From Clostridia bacterium (GTDB lineage: Bacteria; Bacillota; Clostridia; Oscillospirales; Acutalibacteraceae): a stretch of 64,000 bases of DNA. The stretch spans positions 1 to 64,000 of the forward strand of contig JAGBCU010000045.1 in assembly GCA_017937865.1 (NCBI GenBank), given 5' to 3'. Numbering within the stretch: the first letter of the stretch is position 1; each line of letters starts with the position of its first letter. A model generated the notes under the pieces. The model was not told where the DNA came from. It did no database searches and saw only the letters and a program-made list of their open reading frames with translations. Positions 36,913 to 46,595 of the stretch are shown here, in pieces. Position numbers and translations under genes: made by a program.

Positions 36913-37773
36913 ATGGCGGAACAAAAATGGACTACGGTTGTAAAATCTGAAAATAAAATATTGGACGTTGATATAAAAGGCTTAAAGAATTGTAAGGATT
37001 TGATTTTCCTTTTTGTTCGCCGTTCCTTTGTGGCAAAATATAAGCAGACTGTTTTAGGTCCTGCCTGGGCTATTATTCAGCCTTTTTTCACTACGGTTGT
37101 TTACTCTGTGTTTTTCGGTAATATTGCAGGGCTTGGTGCATCCGGTGTGCCTAATTTTATCTTTTATCTTTCGGGTACAATTATCTGGACTCTTTTTGCA
37201 AGTTGCCTTACAGAAACGTCTCATACATTTACAGGCAATGCGGGAATACTCGGCAAGGTTTATTTCCCTCGTCTTGTAATGCCTATATCCACCGCTATTT
37301 CTCAGTTTATAGGCTTCTTTATTCAGTTTGCGTTTATGCTTTGCTTCCTTGTTTTCTACTGTGTAACAGGGGCAGGGGTTAAGCCGAATTTGTTTATAGC
37401 TTTAACACCCTTAGTGCTTATACAGCTTGCGCTTTTAGGTATGGGCTTCGGTATGATAGTATCCGCTCTTACTACAAAATACCGCGATTTGACTATGATT
37501 GTCGGTTTCGGTGTGACTCTTTGGAGCTATTGCTCACCCGTAGCGTACGATATGTTCAGCCGTTCTCAGCTTATGCCCGGCTCTGCGCTTTATAGTATTT
37601 ATATGCTTAACCCCGTAACACCTGCTATCAACCTTTTCAGGTATGCTTTTTTGGGTTCAGGTGAGGTGGATTGGTTGTTTTACACAATTTCATGGGTTAC
37701 TACAATTGCGGTGGCAGTTGTAGGTGCGCTTATGTTCAGTAAATCTGAAAAAACCTTTATGGATACAGTGTGA
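36913..37773 (+). CDS. wzm: ABC-2 type polysaccharide export permease Wzm (286 aa)
   Basis: Six hydrophobic helices follow a cytosolic N-terminus. VRRSFVAKYKQTVLGPAWAI is the family's signature segment before TM1, and PFFTTVVYSVFFG and SYCSPVAYDM follow. Wzm forms the channel that exports completed, lipid-linked polysaccharide powered by Wzt. The wzt gene starts just after its stop. Finding it in the same operon as a Wzy-like polymerase is unusual. Confidence 0.92.
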   Translation: MAEQKWTTVVKSENKILDVDIKGLKNCKDLIFLFVRRSFVAKYKQTVLGPAWAIIQPFFTTVVYSVFFGNIAGLGASGVPNFIFYLSGTIIWTLFASCLTETSHTFTGNAGILGKVYFPRLVMPISTAISQFIGFFIQFAFMLCFLVFYCVTGAGVKPNLFIALTPLVLIQLALLGMGFGMIVSALTTKYRDLTMIVGFGVTLWSYCSPVAYDMFSRSQLMPGSALYSIYMLNPVTPAINLFRYAFLGSGEVDWLFYTISWVTTIAVAVVGALMFSKSEKTFMDTV

Positions 37774-37781
37774 GGTGCGGT

Positions 37782-39047
37782 ATGGAAGAATTAGCTATAA
37801 AAGTTGAAAACGTTTCTAAAGAATACCGACTCGGTGCTATTGGCGGTGCAACTCTTAAAGGAGAGATACAGTCTAAAATAGCAAAGCTTCGTAAAAAAGA
37901 GGACCCTAATTTAAAAATAGGCGAAAAGGCTCACGGAAAAAATGAACGATTTCTTGCAATTGACGATATGTCTTTTGATGTGAAAAAAGGCGAGGCTATT
38001 GGCATTATCGGTCACAACGGAGCGGGTAAATCTACAATTTTAAAGCTTATATGCCGAGTAACTACACCCACTAAAGGTAATATTTATCTTAACGGAAGAA
38101 TTACATCTATGTTAGAGGTTGGTACAGGCTTTCACCCTGAACTTACAGGCAGGGAAAACGTGTATCTCAACGGTGCAATTCTTGGTATGAGCAAGGCGGA
38201 AATTGATGAGAAATTTGATGAGATTGTAGAGTTCTCTGAGGTGGCTCAATTTATTGATACACCTATAAAAAGATACTCAAGCGGTATGAAGGTAAAGCTT
38301 GCTTTTGCGGTTGCCTCTCACCTTGATAGTGAAATTATGATTATGGACGAGGTCCTCGCTGTCGGTGACGTTAATTTTCAGAATAAATGCATAGAGAGAA
38401 TGAAAAAGGTTGCCACTGAAGAGGGTAGAACAATTCTTTACGTAAGTCACAATATGGCAACGGTTAAAAGTCTATGCAACAGATGTATTGTTCTCTCTAA
38501 AGGTAAAGTTATTTTTGAAGGCGCTACTGAAGAAGCTATTGCTATATATATGAAAAACGAGGCTCTTGATGATACTACTTTTTTCGATACCTCAAAAGCA
38601 GAAAGACATCGGAAATGTAATCTCAGACATCTTTTACAGAGTCTTGAGATTCTTAATAAAGACAGACCTCAATTTGAGTATGGCGAGAAATTTACATTTA
38701 GAACAAAATGGATAAGTGACAATAATGATGAGGTTTTGAAAATGAAGCTCATTGTTAACAGTATTGATGCCAGTCCCGTTGGCGTTGTTTTCTGCGGTGA
38801 GCTTAATCACGAAAAAGGTGAGAATATTGCAGAATTTACTTTCGATACATCTTATCTTGTACCCGGTAAATATACAGTAGATGTTATTCTGTATGATAAC
38901 GATGAAGCCGGTAACGTTATGTTTTATGATCGGGCAACCGCTTTGAGATTTTCAATTGAGCATAGCGATGAATCTGTAAAATTAAAGCATTGGTTCAAGG
39001 ATTGGGGAAATGCAGTCCTTCCTTGCGTTGAAAAAATCAGAGATTGA
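37782..39047 (+). CDS. wzt: Polysaccharide export ATPase Wzt with C-terminal binding domain (421 aa)
   Basis: Walker A GHNGAGKST (about 77-85), signature YSSGMKVKLAF, Walker B IMIMDEVLAVGD and the SHNMATV switch region are all intact. From about 270 onward a beta-sandwich (FEYGEKFTFRTKW to FSIEHS) matches the Wzt C-terminal domain. In characterised systems that domain recognises the capped polysaccharide chain end before export. The ATG at 37782 is preceded by GAGGTG; an in-frame GTG at 37770 is part of that site. Confidence 0.92.
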   Translation: MEELAIKVENVSKEYRLGAIGGATLKGEIQSKIAKLRKKEDPNLKIGEKAHGKNERFLAIDDMSFDVKKGEAIGIIGHNGAGKSTILKLICRVTTPTKGNIYLNGRITSMLEVGTGFHPELTGRENVYLNGAILGMSKAEIDEKFDEIVEFSEVAQFIDTPIKRYSSGMKVKLAFAVASHLDSEIMIMDEVLAVGDVNFQNKCIERMKKVATEEGRTILYVSHNMATVKSLCNRCIVLSKGKVIFEGATEEAIAIYMKNEALDDTTFFDTSKAERHRKCNLRHLLQSLEILNKDRPQFEYGEKFTFRTKWISDNNDEVLKMKLIVNSIDASPVGVVFCGELNHEKGENIAEFTFDTSYLVPGKYTVDVILYDNDEAGNVMFYDRATALRFSIEHSDESVKLKHWFKDWGNAVLPCVEKIRD

Positions 39048-39069
39048 TTTAAATTTTGGAGTTATAAAT

Positions 39070-40284
39070 ATGGCAGAAGAAAACCGTTTATCTGTAATTG
39101 AACAGGCTCTTCTTGACTTGCTTGCAAACAGTTTGTTTGATTGTGGCAGGTCTGTGTCTGTTTGTGCTGATGATTGGGACTATATCTGGCATGAGGCATA
39201 CGTTCAGGCGGTACCGCTTACAGCTTTTGCCAACGGTTTTAGTAGTGATATACCACTTGAAATGGCTTCTCACATAAAGTCAAAAATAAGTGAAATTGTT
39301 TTATCTGTATCAAGGCGCATCGGTGAGCATATTTTTCTTCATAAGCTTCTTACAGAGGCCGGGATTGATTACACTATAATAAAAGGTTTCGCTTGTTCTT
39401 TATATTATCCCGACCCGCTTACACGTTGGCTTGGTGACGTTGATTTTCTTGTTACCCCTGATGATGAAGAATCAGTTGCAAATTTGCTTATTGATAAAGG
39501 TTTTACTGAAATAAGCACTATCGGTGAGAATCACAGGGTTTTTAACTATAGGGGCTGCAGATATGAGCTTCATACAGAGCCTGCAGGTATTCCTAACGGT
39601 GAAACGGGCGAGATTGTAAAAGATTATCTAAGTGATACTATTTCAAAAGCAAAATATCAAAATACCGTATTCGGTCAGCTTAAAACCCCCGATGAATTCC
39701 ATCACGGCCTTATAATGCTTCTTCATATGAGCCACCACCTGAACGGTGAGGGGATAGGGTTAAGGCATCTTTGTGATTGGGCTGTGTTTATTTCCGATAT
39801 TGGTGTTGAAAAATTCAAAGAATTGTTTGAAGAGCCTTTAAAAGAAATGGGCTTGTGGAAATTTGCTCTGGTTTTAAACCATGCTTGCGGTAGATTTCTC
39901 GGTTGTAGTGAATATGTCACCGAAGATGAAAAAATGGAAGAATTATCTGCAACGTTTTTAAGCGATTTATTTGCAGGCGGAAATCTCGGTCAAAAAAGTG
40001 ATAACCGTGCTCATGAGGCTTTAGCTTTATCAGAAAGTCCTGATAGAAGTTATATAAAAAATCTTTTTAACTCTGCAAACAGAATAGTTTATAAAAACTG
40101 GGGTTTTTGCAGGAAGGTGAAAATTCTTCTTCCTATAGGGTGGTTGTTTTTCGGCTTAAGATATGCATTTAGGTCTTTAAAGGGGGAAAGACCTCGTATA
40201 GATTTAAGAGAAATAAAAAAAGAAACTGTCAAACGAAAAGATCTGTATTCGCAGTTGCAAATATTTATAAAAGAAGATAAATAA
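39070..40284 (+). CDS. Nucleotidyltransferase-like protein, NTP_transf_5 family (404 aa)
   Basis: The segment KGFACSLYYPDPLTRWLGDVDFLV (split around the GDVDFLV acidic motif) and RYELHTEPAG are typical of the PF14907 uncharacterised nucleotidyltransferases. LHMSHHLNGEGIGLRHLCDW lies downstream. The start at 39070 has GGAG upstream; an in-frame earlier start lies within wzt. Such proteins occur in polysaccharide clusters and also next to PqqD/HprK peptide-modification genes, both of which are present in this window. The substrate is unknown. It is the last gene of the operon. Confidence 0.8.
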   Translation: MAEENRLSVIEQALLDLLANSLFDCGRSVSVCADDWDYIWHEAYVQAVPLTAFANGFSSDIPLEMASHIKSKISEIVLSVSRRIGEHIFLHKLLTEAGIDYTIIKGFACSLYYPDPLTRWLGDVDFLVTPDDEESVANLLIDKGFTEISTIGENHRVFNYRGCRYELHTEPAGIPNGETGEIVKDYLSDTISKAKYQNTVFGQLKTPDEFHHGLIMLLHMSHHLNGEGIGLRHLCDWAVFISDIGVEKFKELFEEPLKEMGLWKFALVLNHACGRFLGCSEYVTEDEKMEELSATFLSDLFAGGNLGQKSDNRAHEALALSESPDRSYIKNLFNSANRIVYKNWGFCRKVKILLPIGWLFFGLRYAFRSLKGERPRIDLREIKKETVKRKDLYSQLQIFIKEDK

Positions 40285-40322
40285 AAAGATGTTTCAACCT
40301 TATTTGTTGAAACATCTTTTTT
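40283..40322. terminator. Bidirectional terminator between convergent operons
   Basis: AAAAGATGTTTCAAC pairs perfectly with GTTGAAACATCTTTT around a 7-base loop, with A and T runs on either side. It can end both the plus-strand polysaccharide operon and the minus-strand dehydrogenase operon. Confidence 0.92.
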
Positions 40323-40337
40323 GCTGTTTTGATTTTA

Positions 40338-41576
40338 TTAATCTCTTCTGAAAATATCTCTTGTGTAAACTTTGTCCGAAACGTCGTCGAGGCAATCCTC
40401 GTAACGGTTAGCGATAATCGCATCGCTTAAAGCCTTGAATCTGTTTATATCGTTTACAACAAGGCTTCCGAAGAAGGTCGAGCCATCCTCAAGAGAAGGT
40501 TCGTAAATGATAATTGTAGCACCCTTTGCTTTAACGCGCTTCATAACGCCTTGAATACTGCTTTGACGGAAATTATCACTGCCTGATTTCATAGTGAGTC
40601 TGTAAACACCGATTGTAACGTGCTTTTCGTATTTTACATCGAAATCCATATCGTCGTCATAGCCGTAATAGCCAGCCATTCTGAGAACTCTGTCTGCGAT
40701 GAAGTTTTTACGCGTTCTGTTTGATTCAACGATAGCTGAAATCATATTTTCAGGCACGTCATCATAGTTTGCAAGAAGCTGCTTTGTATCCTTTGGTAAA
40801 CAGTAACCGCCGTAACCGAAAGAAGGGTTGTTGTAGTGGTCACCTATACGAGGGTCAAGGCAAACACCCTCTATAATCTTTTTCGTATCAATGCCTTTCA
40901 TCTCAGCATAAGTGTCTAATTCGTTGAAATAGCTAACTCTCAATGCAAGATAGGTGTTCGCAAAAAGCTTAACTGCTTCTGCCTCGGTAAAGCCCATAAT
41001 AAGCACCGGTGTCTCTTCTTTTAAAGAGCACTCCTTGAGAAGTGAAGCAAAAGTTTCTGCTGATTTAGTAAGCTCTTCGTTTTCTAAATCAGTGCCAACG
41101 ATAATTCTACTTGGGTAAAGGTTATCGTAAAGTGCTTTTGATTCTCTTAAAAATTCAGGGCTGAATAAAATTTTATCGTAATTTAATTTTTTTCTTATGT
41201 TTACGGTATAGCCTACCGGAATTGTAGATTTGATTACTATTACTACATCGGGGTTTACCTCTATAACCTTTGAAATAACTGTTTCAAGGGCAGAGGTATC
41301 GAATTTATTAACCTTGGTATCGTAGTTTGTGGGAGCAGCAACTACTACAAAATCTGCATCCTTGTAAGCAATATCTGCATCTAAAGTTGCAGTAAGATTA
41401 AGCGGTTTATTCTTTAGATAATCTTCAATATAATCATCTTGAATAGGTGATATTCGTTTGTTTATCATATCAACCTTTTCCGGAATAATATCAACCGCAG
41501 TAACAGGGTGCTTTTGTGAAAGTAAGGTTGCAATTGATAAACCGACGTAACCTGTGCCGGCAACTGCTATTTTCAT
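40338..41576 (-). CDS. ugd: UDP-glucose 6-dehydrogenase (412 aa)
   Basis: The N-terminus has the NAD motif [28 protein letters not shown] and [15 protein letters not shown] (catalytic Cys) place it in the short UDP-glucose dehydrogenase group found beside uronic-acid epimerases. It makes UDP-glucuronate from UDP-glucose with two NAD. The ATG overlaps the stop of the upstream epimerase gene (4 bp). The gene pair lies opposite to the main operon and has its own promoter, so acidic-sugar supply may be controlled separately. Confidence 0.92.
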   Translation of the reverse strand: MKIAVAGTGYVGLSIATLLSQKHPVTAVDIIPEKVDMINKRISPIQDDYIEDYLKNKPLNLTATLDADIAYKDADFVVVAAPTNYDTKVNKFDTSALETVISKVIEVNPDVVIVIKSTIPVGYTVNIRKKLNYDKILFSPEFLRESKALYDNLYPSRIIVGTDLENEELTKSAETFASLLKECSLKEETPVLIMGFTEAEAVKLFANTYLALRVSYFNELDTYAEMKGIDTKKIIEGVCLDPRIGDHYNNPSFGYGGYCLPKDTKQLLANYDDVPENMISAIVESNRTRKNFIADRVLRMAGYYGYDDDMDFDVKYEKHVTIGVYRLTMKSGSDNFRQSSIQGVMKRVKAKGATIIIYEPSLEDGSTFFGSLVVNDINRFKALSDAIIANRYEDCLDDVSDKVYTRDIFRRD

Positions 41577-42655
41577 ATTACTTTCTCCTTATAAAAATCT
41601 TTATACCACGTTGCAAATTTTCTTAAGCCTACCTGCAATGGTGTAGCGGGCTTAAAGTCAAACTCTTTTTCTAACGCAGAAGTATCGGCATAAGTTATGG
41701 GTACGTCACCCGGTTGCATAGGCACTAATTCTTTATGTGCCTCAAAATCATAATCCTCAGGCAAAACACCTGCAAAAACAAGCTCTTTTTGAAGGGTTTC
41801 AACAAAATAAAGTAAATTTTCAGGACTACTGTTACCGATATTATAAACTGCATAGGGTGGAAGAGGTAAACCGTCTTCGCCCATGCTTTTTTCAGGAGGA
41901 CGCTGCATAACTCTTTTTACGCCCTCAACGATGTCATCTATATAGGTAAAATCACGTTTGCAGTTTCCGTAATTGAAAATTTTAATTTTTTCACCGTTGA
42001 GCAATTGATTTGTAAAACCGAAATATGCCATATCGGGTCTTCCTGCAGGGCCGTAAACTGTGAAAAACCTCAATCCTGTAGAAGGAATGTTATATAACTT
42101 CGAATAAGCATGAGCCATAAGCTCGTTACTCTTTTTGGTTGCGGCATAAAGGCTTACGGGGTTATCTACCTTATCATCAGTGCTATAGGGGATTTTCTTG
42201 TTTGTGCCGTAAACGCTTGAAGAGCTGGCATAAACGAGGTGCTCAACGGGATGGTTGCGACAAGCCTCAAGAATGTTATAAAAACCGATTAAGTTGCTTT
42301 CTATGTATGCATCGGGATTTGTTATCGAGTAACGAACGCCTGCCTGAGCCGCAAGGTTAACTACAACGTCAAAATTATAGTCGGTAAAGCTTTTTTCTAT
42401 TAAATCCTTATCGGCTATATTGCCCTTTATAAAATGCCAGGAGTTTTTGCTTTCTGAGTTTGAGAGCTTTTCGATCTCGTTAAGACGGTATTCTTTCAAC
42501 GAAACGTCATAATAATCGTTCATATTATCAATACCGACGATTTTTATAGGGTTAAATGATTTTAACAGCTCTATTACAAGATTTGAACCGATAAAACCTA
42601 CTGCCCCTGTAACGAGAACGGTTTTATTGTTTAAATTAATTGCCGGCATAAACAT
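41573..42655 (-). CDS. UDP-glucuronate 4-epimerase-like SDR (360 aa)
   Basis: It has the NAD motif [35 protein letters not shown] and [10 protein letters not shown] (Tyr-x3-Lys). [16 protein letters not shown] is the signature of the CapI/UDP-glucuronate 4-epimerase group. It would convert UDP-GlcA, made by the overlapping dehydrogenase, into UDP-GalA. TAGGGA precedes the ATG at 42655. It is the first gene of the minus-strand operon. Confidence 0.88.
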   Translation of the reverse strand: MFMPAINLNNKTVLVTGAVGFIGSNLVIELLKSFNPIKIVGIDNMNDYYDVSLKEYRLNEIEKLSNSESKNSWHFIKGNIADKDLIEKSFTDYNFDVVVNLAAQAGVRYSITNPDAYIESNLIGFYNILEACRNHPVEHLVYASSSSVYGTNKKIPYSTDDKVDNPVSLYAATKKSNELMAHAYSKLYNIPSTGLRFFTVYGPAGRPDMAYFGFTNQLLNGEKIKIFNYGNCKRDFTYIDDIVEGVKRVMQRPPEKSMGEDGLPLPPYAVYNIGNSSPENLLYFVETLQKELVFAGVLPEDYDFEAHKELVPMQPGDVPITYADTSALEKEFDFKPATPLQVGLRKFATWYKDFYKEKVI

Positions 42656-42689
42656 AGTAAATCCCTACCACATAATTATACTATTCCAC

Positions 42690-42718
42690 ATTATAACTCA
42701 AAATTTTTTTGAAATCAA
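42690..42718 (-). promoter_or_regulatory. Promoter of the dehydrogenase/epimerase operon
   Basis: On the minus strand TTGATT (42718-42713) and TATAAT (42695-42690) are exactly 17 bp apart, about 40 bases before the epimerase ATG. The rest of 42720-42917 is AT-rich and holds the divergent promoter of the sugar operon. Confidence 0.75.
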
Positions 42719-42800
42719 GAATATATATACAAGAGTAAAAAATAAAGTATTGATTAATTAAAAGAGTACTACCGTAGATATAGAAAAGTGAAAAAATATG

Positions 42801-42809
42801 TGTTATAAT
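42801..42809 (+). promoter_or_regulatory. Extended -10 promoter of the sugar-use operon
   Basis: TGTTATAAT is an extended -10 element. The -35 position is poor, so an activator or the extended element alone may be used. A small inverted repeat (GCTAT and ATAGC) follows at about 42829-42846 and could be an operator. Confidence 0.45.
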
Positions 42810-42917
42810 CTTTTTCGAAAAAAATAAGCTATTTACTTTATATAGCATAGTAGAAATTTATAGTTATGGCTGTTGATAATTTTAGTCAAAAGCTTTACTG
42901 ATAATTTTGGAGGACTT

Positions 42918-44096
42918 ATGGCTTTTTTGTTGGTGGTTATATATGTCGCGTTTATTGGTCTTGGAGTGCCTGATTCTCTTATCGGCTCTGCCTGGCCTGC
43001 TATACATACAGAATTGAATATTGCCGTTGAGGCAGTCAGCGTGATTACCTTCATTATCTCTGGTTGTACGGTTTTATCAAGTATGTTCAGTGCAAGAATT
43101 CTTAATAAAATAGGTACAGCCAGGGTTACCGCTTTCAGTACAGCTATGACGGCTGTTGCTATGTTTGGGTTTTCTGTAGCGCCGTCGTTTTGGGTTATGA
43201 TACCGTTGGCTGTTATTCTCGGTCTTGGAGCAGGGGCTATTGATTCAGGTCTTAATAATTACGTTGCACTTAATTTTAAAGCAAGTCATATGAATTTTCT
43301 TCATTGCTTTTACGGAGTGGGTGTAAGCCTTAGCCCTTATCTTATGTCACAAGCGTTAAGCAATGCAGGTTGGCGTGGTGGATACCGTTATGCTTTTTAC
43401 GTTCAGTTAGCAATTACTATATTGCTTGTAGTATCCGTTCCTTTATGGAAAAAGAGCTCTTCAAATAATGCTGAAGAAGAGGAAAAAGGGGTGACTCTTA
43501 CTCTTTTACAGATGGCAAAAATGCCTGAAGTAAGACAAGTATGGGTTATTATGCTTGCAACAAACGCAATAGAATACGCTTGCGGCGTTTGGGGTAGCAC
43601 GTATCTTGTAACTGAAAAGGGCTTCCAGTTGGAGCAGGGTGCACTTGCTTTAACTATTTATTACGTTGGAATGTCAATCGGTCGATTCCTTTCGGGCTTG
43701 CTTTCAGGTAAAATTAATACTTGGAGGCGTATCGGTTTGGGGTGTATTATTCTTGCACCCGCCATTGTGATTATGCTTCTTCCCTTGCCGAGTGTGGTTG
43801 CTGTAGTCGGCTTATTCCTTATTGGCTTGGGTAACGGCGCTATTTATCCTAATATGATACATTTAACACCACACAATTTCGGCAAAGAGGTCTCACAATC
43901 GGTTATGGGCTCGCAGATAGCCTTTGCTTACATAGGAGTTATGTTAGCGCCACCTATGGTCAGCCTTGTAAGCGGAGTCTTCGGTATAAAGGTATACCCG
44001 ATATTACTTGCTGTTATTTATGCTATAATGGTTATAGCTTTGAAATTATTTATAAATAAGTTGAAAAAGCAGGATAGATACAATACAGACGCATAA
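42918..44096 (+). CDS. MFS transporter, fucose-permease/YfkF-like (392 aa)
   Basis: About twelve hydrophobic helices are present, with FIGLGVPDSLIGSAWPAIH in the first helix and AGAIDSGLNNYVALNF in the middle, both typical of the FucP-like MFS branch. The ATG at 42918 has GGAGG at 42908-42912; an in-frame TTG at 42873 lies upstream of that site. It is 22 bp from a GH106-like glycosidase gene, so it probably imports a sugar or oligosaccharide released by that enzyme or feeds it cytosolic substrate. Confidence 0.85.
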   Translation: MAFLLVVIYVAFIGLGVPDSLIGSAWPAIHTELNIAVEAVSVITFIISGCTVLSSMFSARILNKIGTARVTAFSTAMTAVAMFGFSVAPSFWVMIPLAVILGLGAGAIDSGLNNYVALNFKASHMNFLHCFYGVGVSLSPYLMSQALSNAGWRGGYRYAFYVQLAITILLVVSVPLWKKSSSNNAEEEEKGVTLTLLQMAKMPEVRQVWVIMLATNAIEYACGVWGSTYLVTEKGFQLEQGALALTIYYVGMSIGRFLSGLLSGKINTWRRIGLGCIILAPAIVIMLLPLPSVVAVVGLFLIGLGNGAIYPNMIHLTPHNFGKEVSQSVMGSQIAFAYIGVMLAPPMVSLVSGVFGIKVYPILLAVIYAIMVIALKLFINKLKKQDRYNTDA

Positions 44097-44118
44097 AGCT
44101 TTAAAGGGCTGATGAATA

Positions 44119-46563
44119 ATGGTAAAAGATAGTTTTGATATAGAAAAATTTAAAAATCCCGATGCTTCATATTCTCCCGTTTACGTATGGGTATGGAATG
44201 ACGTGTGTAACAAAGAAATTATAAATAATCAGCTTGCCGAGATGCAGAATCTCGGCATAAGGGCATTTTATATTCTTCCTGAACCAAAGGGCTTTCGCCC
44301 TGACAGTATGCCCACTAACCTTGAGCCTGATTATCTGACAGATGAATTCTTTGAGCTTTGCAGCTATGCTATCGAAAAAGGGAAAGCTCTCGGTATGAAT
44401 TGTTGGATTTATGACGAGGGCGGATGGCCGTCCGGAAGTGCTTGCGGAAAGGTATTGAAAGATCACCCCGAATATTCAAGGCAGACTTTAGAGTATTATG
44501 AAAAAAACGTTTCAGCAGGGGATATTTATAAAAAATCAAGAAGCGATGTTCTTGCGACGTTTTTGAATGATAAAGAAATTATTGAAGAGGGATATATTTT
44601 TTCTGAAGATACTGTTATAACAGAGTACGTTGCAGAAAAAGAATTAAACGGTAATTATCCCGATTTACTTAATAAAAATGCCACAGATTATTTTATAAAT
44701 ATCACTCACGAAAAATATGCCTCTGCAATGAAAAATACACTTGGTGAAGCCGTTACAGCAGTATTTACGGACGAGCCTAAAGCACCTGCGGGAGCATTTA
44801 ATAATGAGTTGAAAGAAAAATATGAAGAAATTCACGGTGAATCAATTTTACCTTATCTTCCGCTTGTTGCAGAAAAAGTAGCACCTACAGAGGAAAACGT
44901 TTATATATTGCACCGTTGGTATGATTTATGCAGTCAGGTATTTTGCGAGAATTTTCTTCTTACCTGTAAAAAGTGGGCTAATAAAAACGGTATTGCTTTT
45001 ACCGGTCACTTGGATAAGGATCACGACCCTCTTGGATGTATGGACGGTGGAGGTAATTTTAACTTGATGCGTGCCCTCAGGTGCTTTGATATTCCCGGTA
45101 TTGATATTATTTGGCGTCAGCTTTACCCTGAAAACAGAGTAACGAATATTGATGATATGAATGCTTATAACGGATTCTTTCCGAGATACGCTTCATCTGC
45201 TGCTGTACAGAACGGAACAAAGCTTGCTATGAGCGAAATTTTCGGCGTAGCAGGACCGGGGCTTACTTACGATATAATGCGTTATACGGTGGGTTATCAG
45301 GCTGTAAGAGGAATAAATGTGTTTAATTCCTTTAATTTTCCTCTTGGTCGCAAGGGTCAGCTTCTTGCACAGGAGCTACCGGTTTTCACGGAAAATCAAA
45401 TCTATTATAGTTGCCTCGGTCAGTTCAATCGTTACACAGAAAGATTATCATATATCTCATCCCTCGGAGAGCGTGTCTGCGAAACTGCCCTTTACTATCC
45501 CGTTAGCGATTTTCAAGGCGGTTTGAATGCAGAATCTGTGGCAAAAGAGTTTGATAATCTTGGCAGAGCTCTTGAAGATATGTTGGTTGATTTTGACATT
45601 GTTGACGATGATGTTTTCCGGTCTGCAAGTGATTTGGAAAAAGGCTTTGTTCACATCGGTAATGCTAAATATAGAAATATAATTATTCCCGAGGGTGTCT
45701 GTATTCCACCTGAAACTCGAAAAGCTCTCAATCTTTTTATTGAGTGTGGCGGAAGAGTTTTGAATAATCTTCAAGGACTCACACCTGTTATTAAGGCACG
45801 GGGTGAAGGTCTACGTGCAATGCACAGGAAAATAGAAAATGGCGAGATCTTCTGTTTGTTCCGTGAGTCAGGTGGAACAGGGGAATATAGTATTAATTTG
45901 TCTTCATCAAAGGGCTATCTGCTTGATTTAGAAAACGGTAAATTGCAACGCCTTGAAGCAGATAATAAAATTCTGAACCTTTCTCTTGCCGTTGGTGAAA
46001 CCGCGGTTGTCTTACTTACAGATGAAGTTTTTGATGCAGAGCCTAAGAAGAAATTCAATAATAAATTCCACATTAAAAATGACTTTCAATTTTACAAAGA
46101 TATTGAGCTCAGCTGTGATGAAAACGGCTTCAAAAAAATAAAGCATTCAGATAATTCAACACCGATTCAGCTTGGGGATTGGTCATACTTGATTGGTGAG
46201 GCTTACTCTGGTAGCGGTGTTTATGAAGCAACATTTACACTCCCGACTGAGATGGTAGGAAAGACAGGTGAAATTGAACTTGGTGAAGTGCATTTTACCG
46301 CTTCTGTTTATCTCAATAATAAATTTATCGGAGCGTCTTTAATGCCACCATATAGATTAACAATCCCGGCAGGTACGCTTGATAAAGAGAATAAACTGAA
46401 AATAGTTGTAACTAATACTTCTGCCAATTGGTATGTCAATACAGATTATTTTGATAAGTGGAAAAAGGAAGAACTTTCGCCATATTTTGAGGCAGAGACA
46501 GAGTTTGCAAAAGAATCTGTATCAGGCGGATTGTACGGTCCTGTTGAGATATTTACGGAATGA
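44119..46563 (+). CDS. GH106-like glycoside hydrolase (alpha-L-rhamnosidase type), cytosolic (814 aa)
   Basis: YVWVWNDVCNKEIINNQLAE opens the protein, followed by LGIRAFYILPEP and WIYDEGGWPSGSACGKV (about 95-111), which are hallmarks of the Glyco_hydro_106 group. TAVFTDEPKAP holds acidic residues near 215-220. The C-terminal 130 residues (from about 683) form a galactose-binding-like sandwich (YLIGEAYSGSGVYEATF). No signal peptide is present, so it acts inside the cell on imported glycans. GH106 enzymes cleave alpha-L-rhamnosides; the actual specificity is not provable here. Confidence 0.82.
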   Translation: MVKDSFDIEKFKNPDASYSPVYVWVWNDVCNKEIINNQLAEMQNLGIRAFYILPEPKGFRPDSMPTNLEPDYLTDEFFELCSYAIEKGKALGMNCWIYDEGGWPSGSACGKVLKDHPEYSRQTLEYYEKNVSAGDIYKKSRSDVLATFLNDKEIIEEGYIFSEDTVITEYVAEKELNGNYPDLLNKNATDYFINITHEKYASAMKNTLGEAVTAVFTDEPKAPAGAFNNELKEKYEEIHGESILPYLPLVAEKVAPTEENVYILHRWYDLCSQVFCENFLLTCKKWANKNGIAFTGHLDKDHDPLGCMDGGGNFNLMRALRCFDIPGIDIIWRQLYPENRVTNIDDMNAYNGFFPRYASSAAVQNGTKLAMSEIFGVAGPGLTYDIMRYTVGYQAVRGINVFNSFNFPLGRKGQLLAQELPVFTENQIYYSCLGQFNRYTERLSYISSLGERVCETALYYPVSDFQGGLNAESVAKEFDNLGRALEDMLVDFDIVDDDVFRSASDLEKGFVHIGNAKYRNIIIPEGVCIPPETRKALNLFIECGGRVLNNLQGLTPVIKARGEGLRAMHRKIENGEIFCLFRESGGTGEYSINLSSSKGYLLDLENGKLQRLEADNKILNLSLAVGETAVVLLTDEVFDAEPKKKFNNKFHIKNDFQFYKDIELSCDENGFKKIKHSDNSTPIQLGDWSYLIGEAYSGSGVYEATFTLPTEMVGKTGEIELGEVHFTASVYLNNKFIGASLMPPYRLTIPAGTLDKENKLKIVVTNTSANWYVNTDYFDKWKKEELSPYFEAETEFAKESVSGGLYGPVEIFTE

Positions 46564-46595
46564 TAGTAAAATTCCAATTTATAGAGGTGTTTTAA

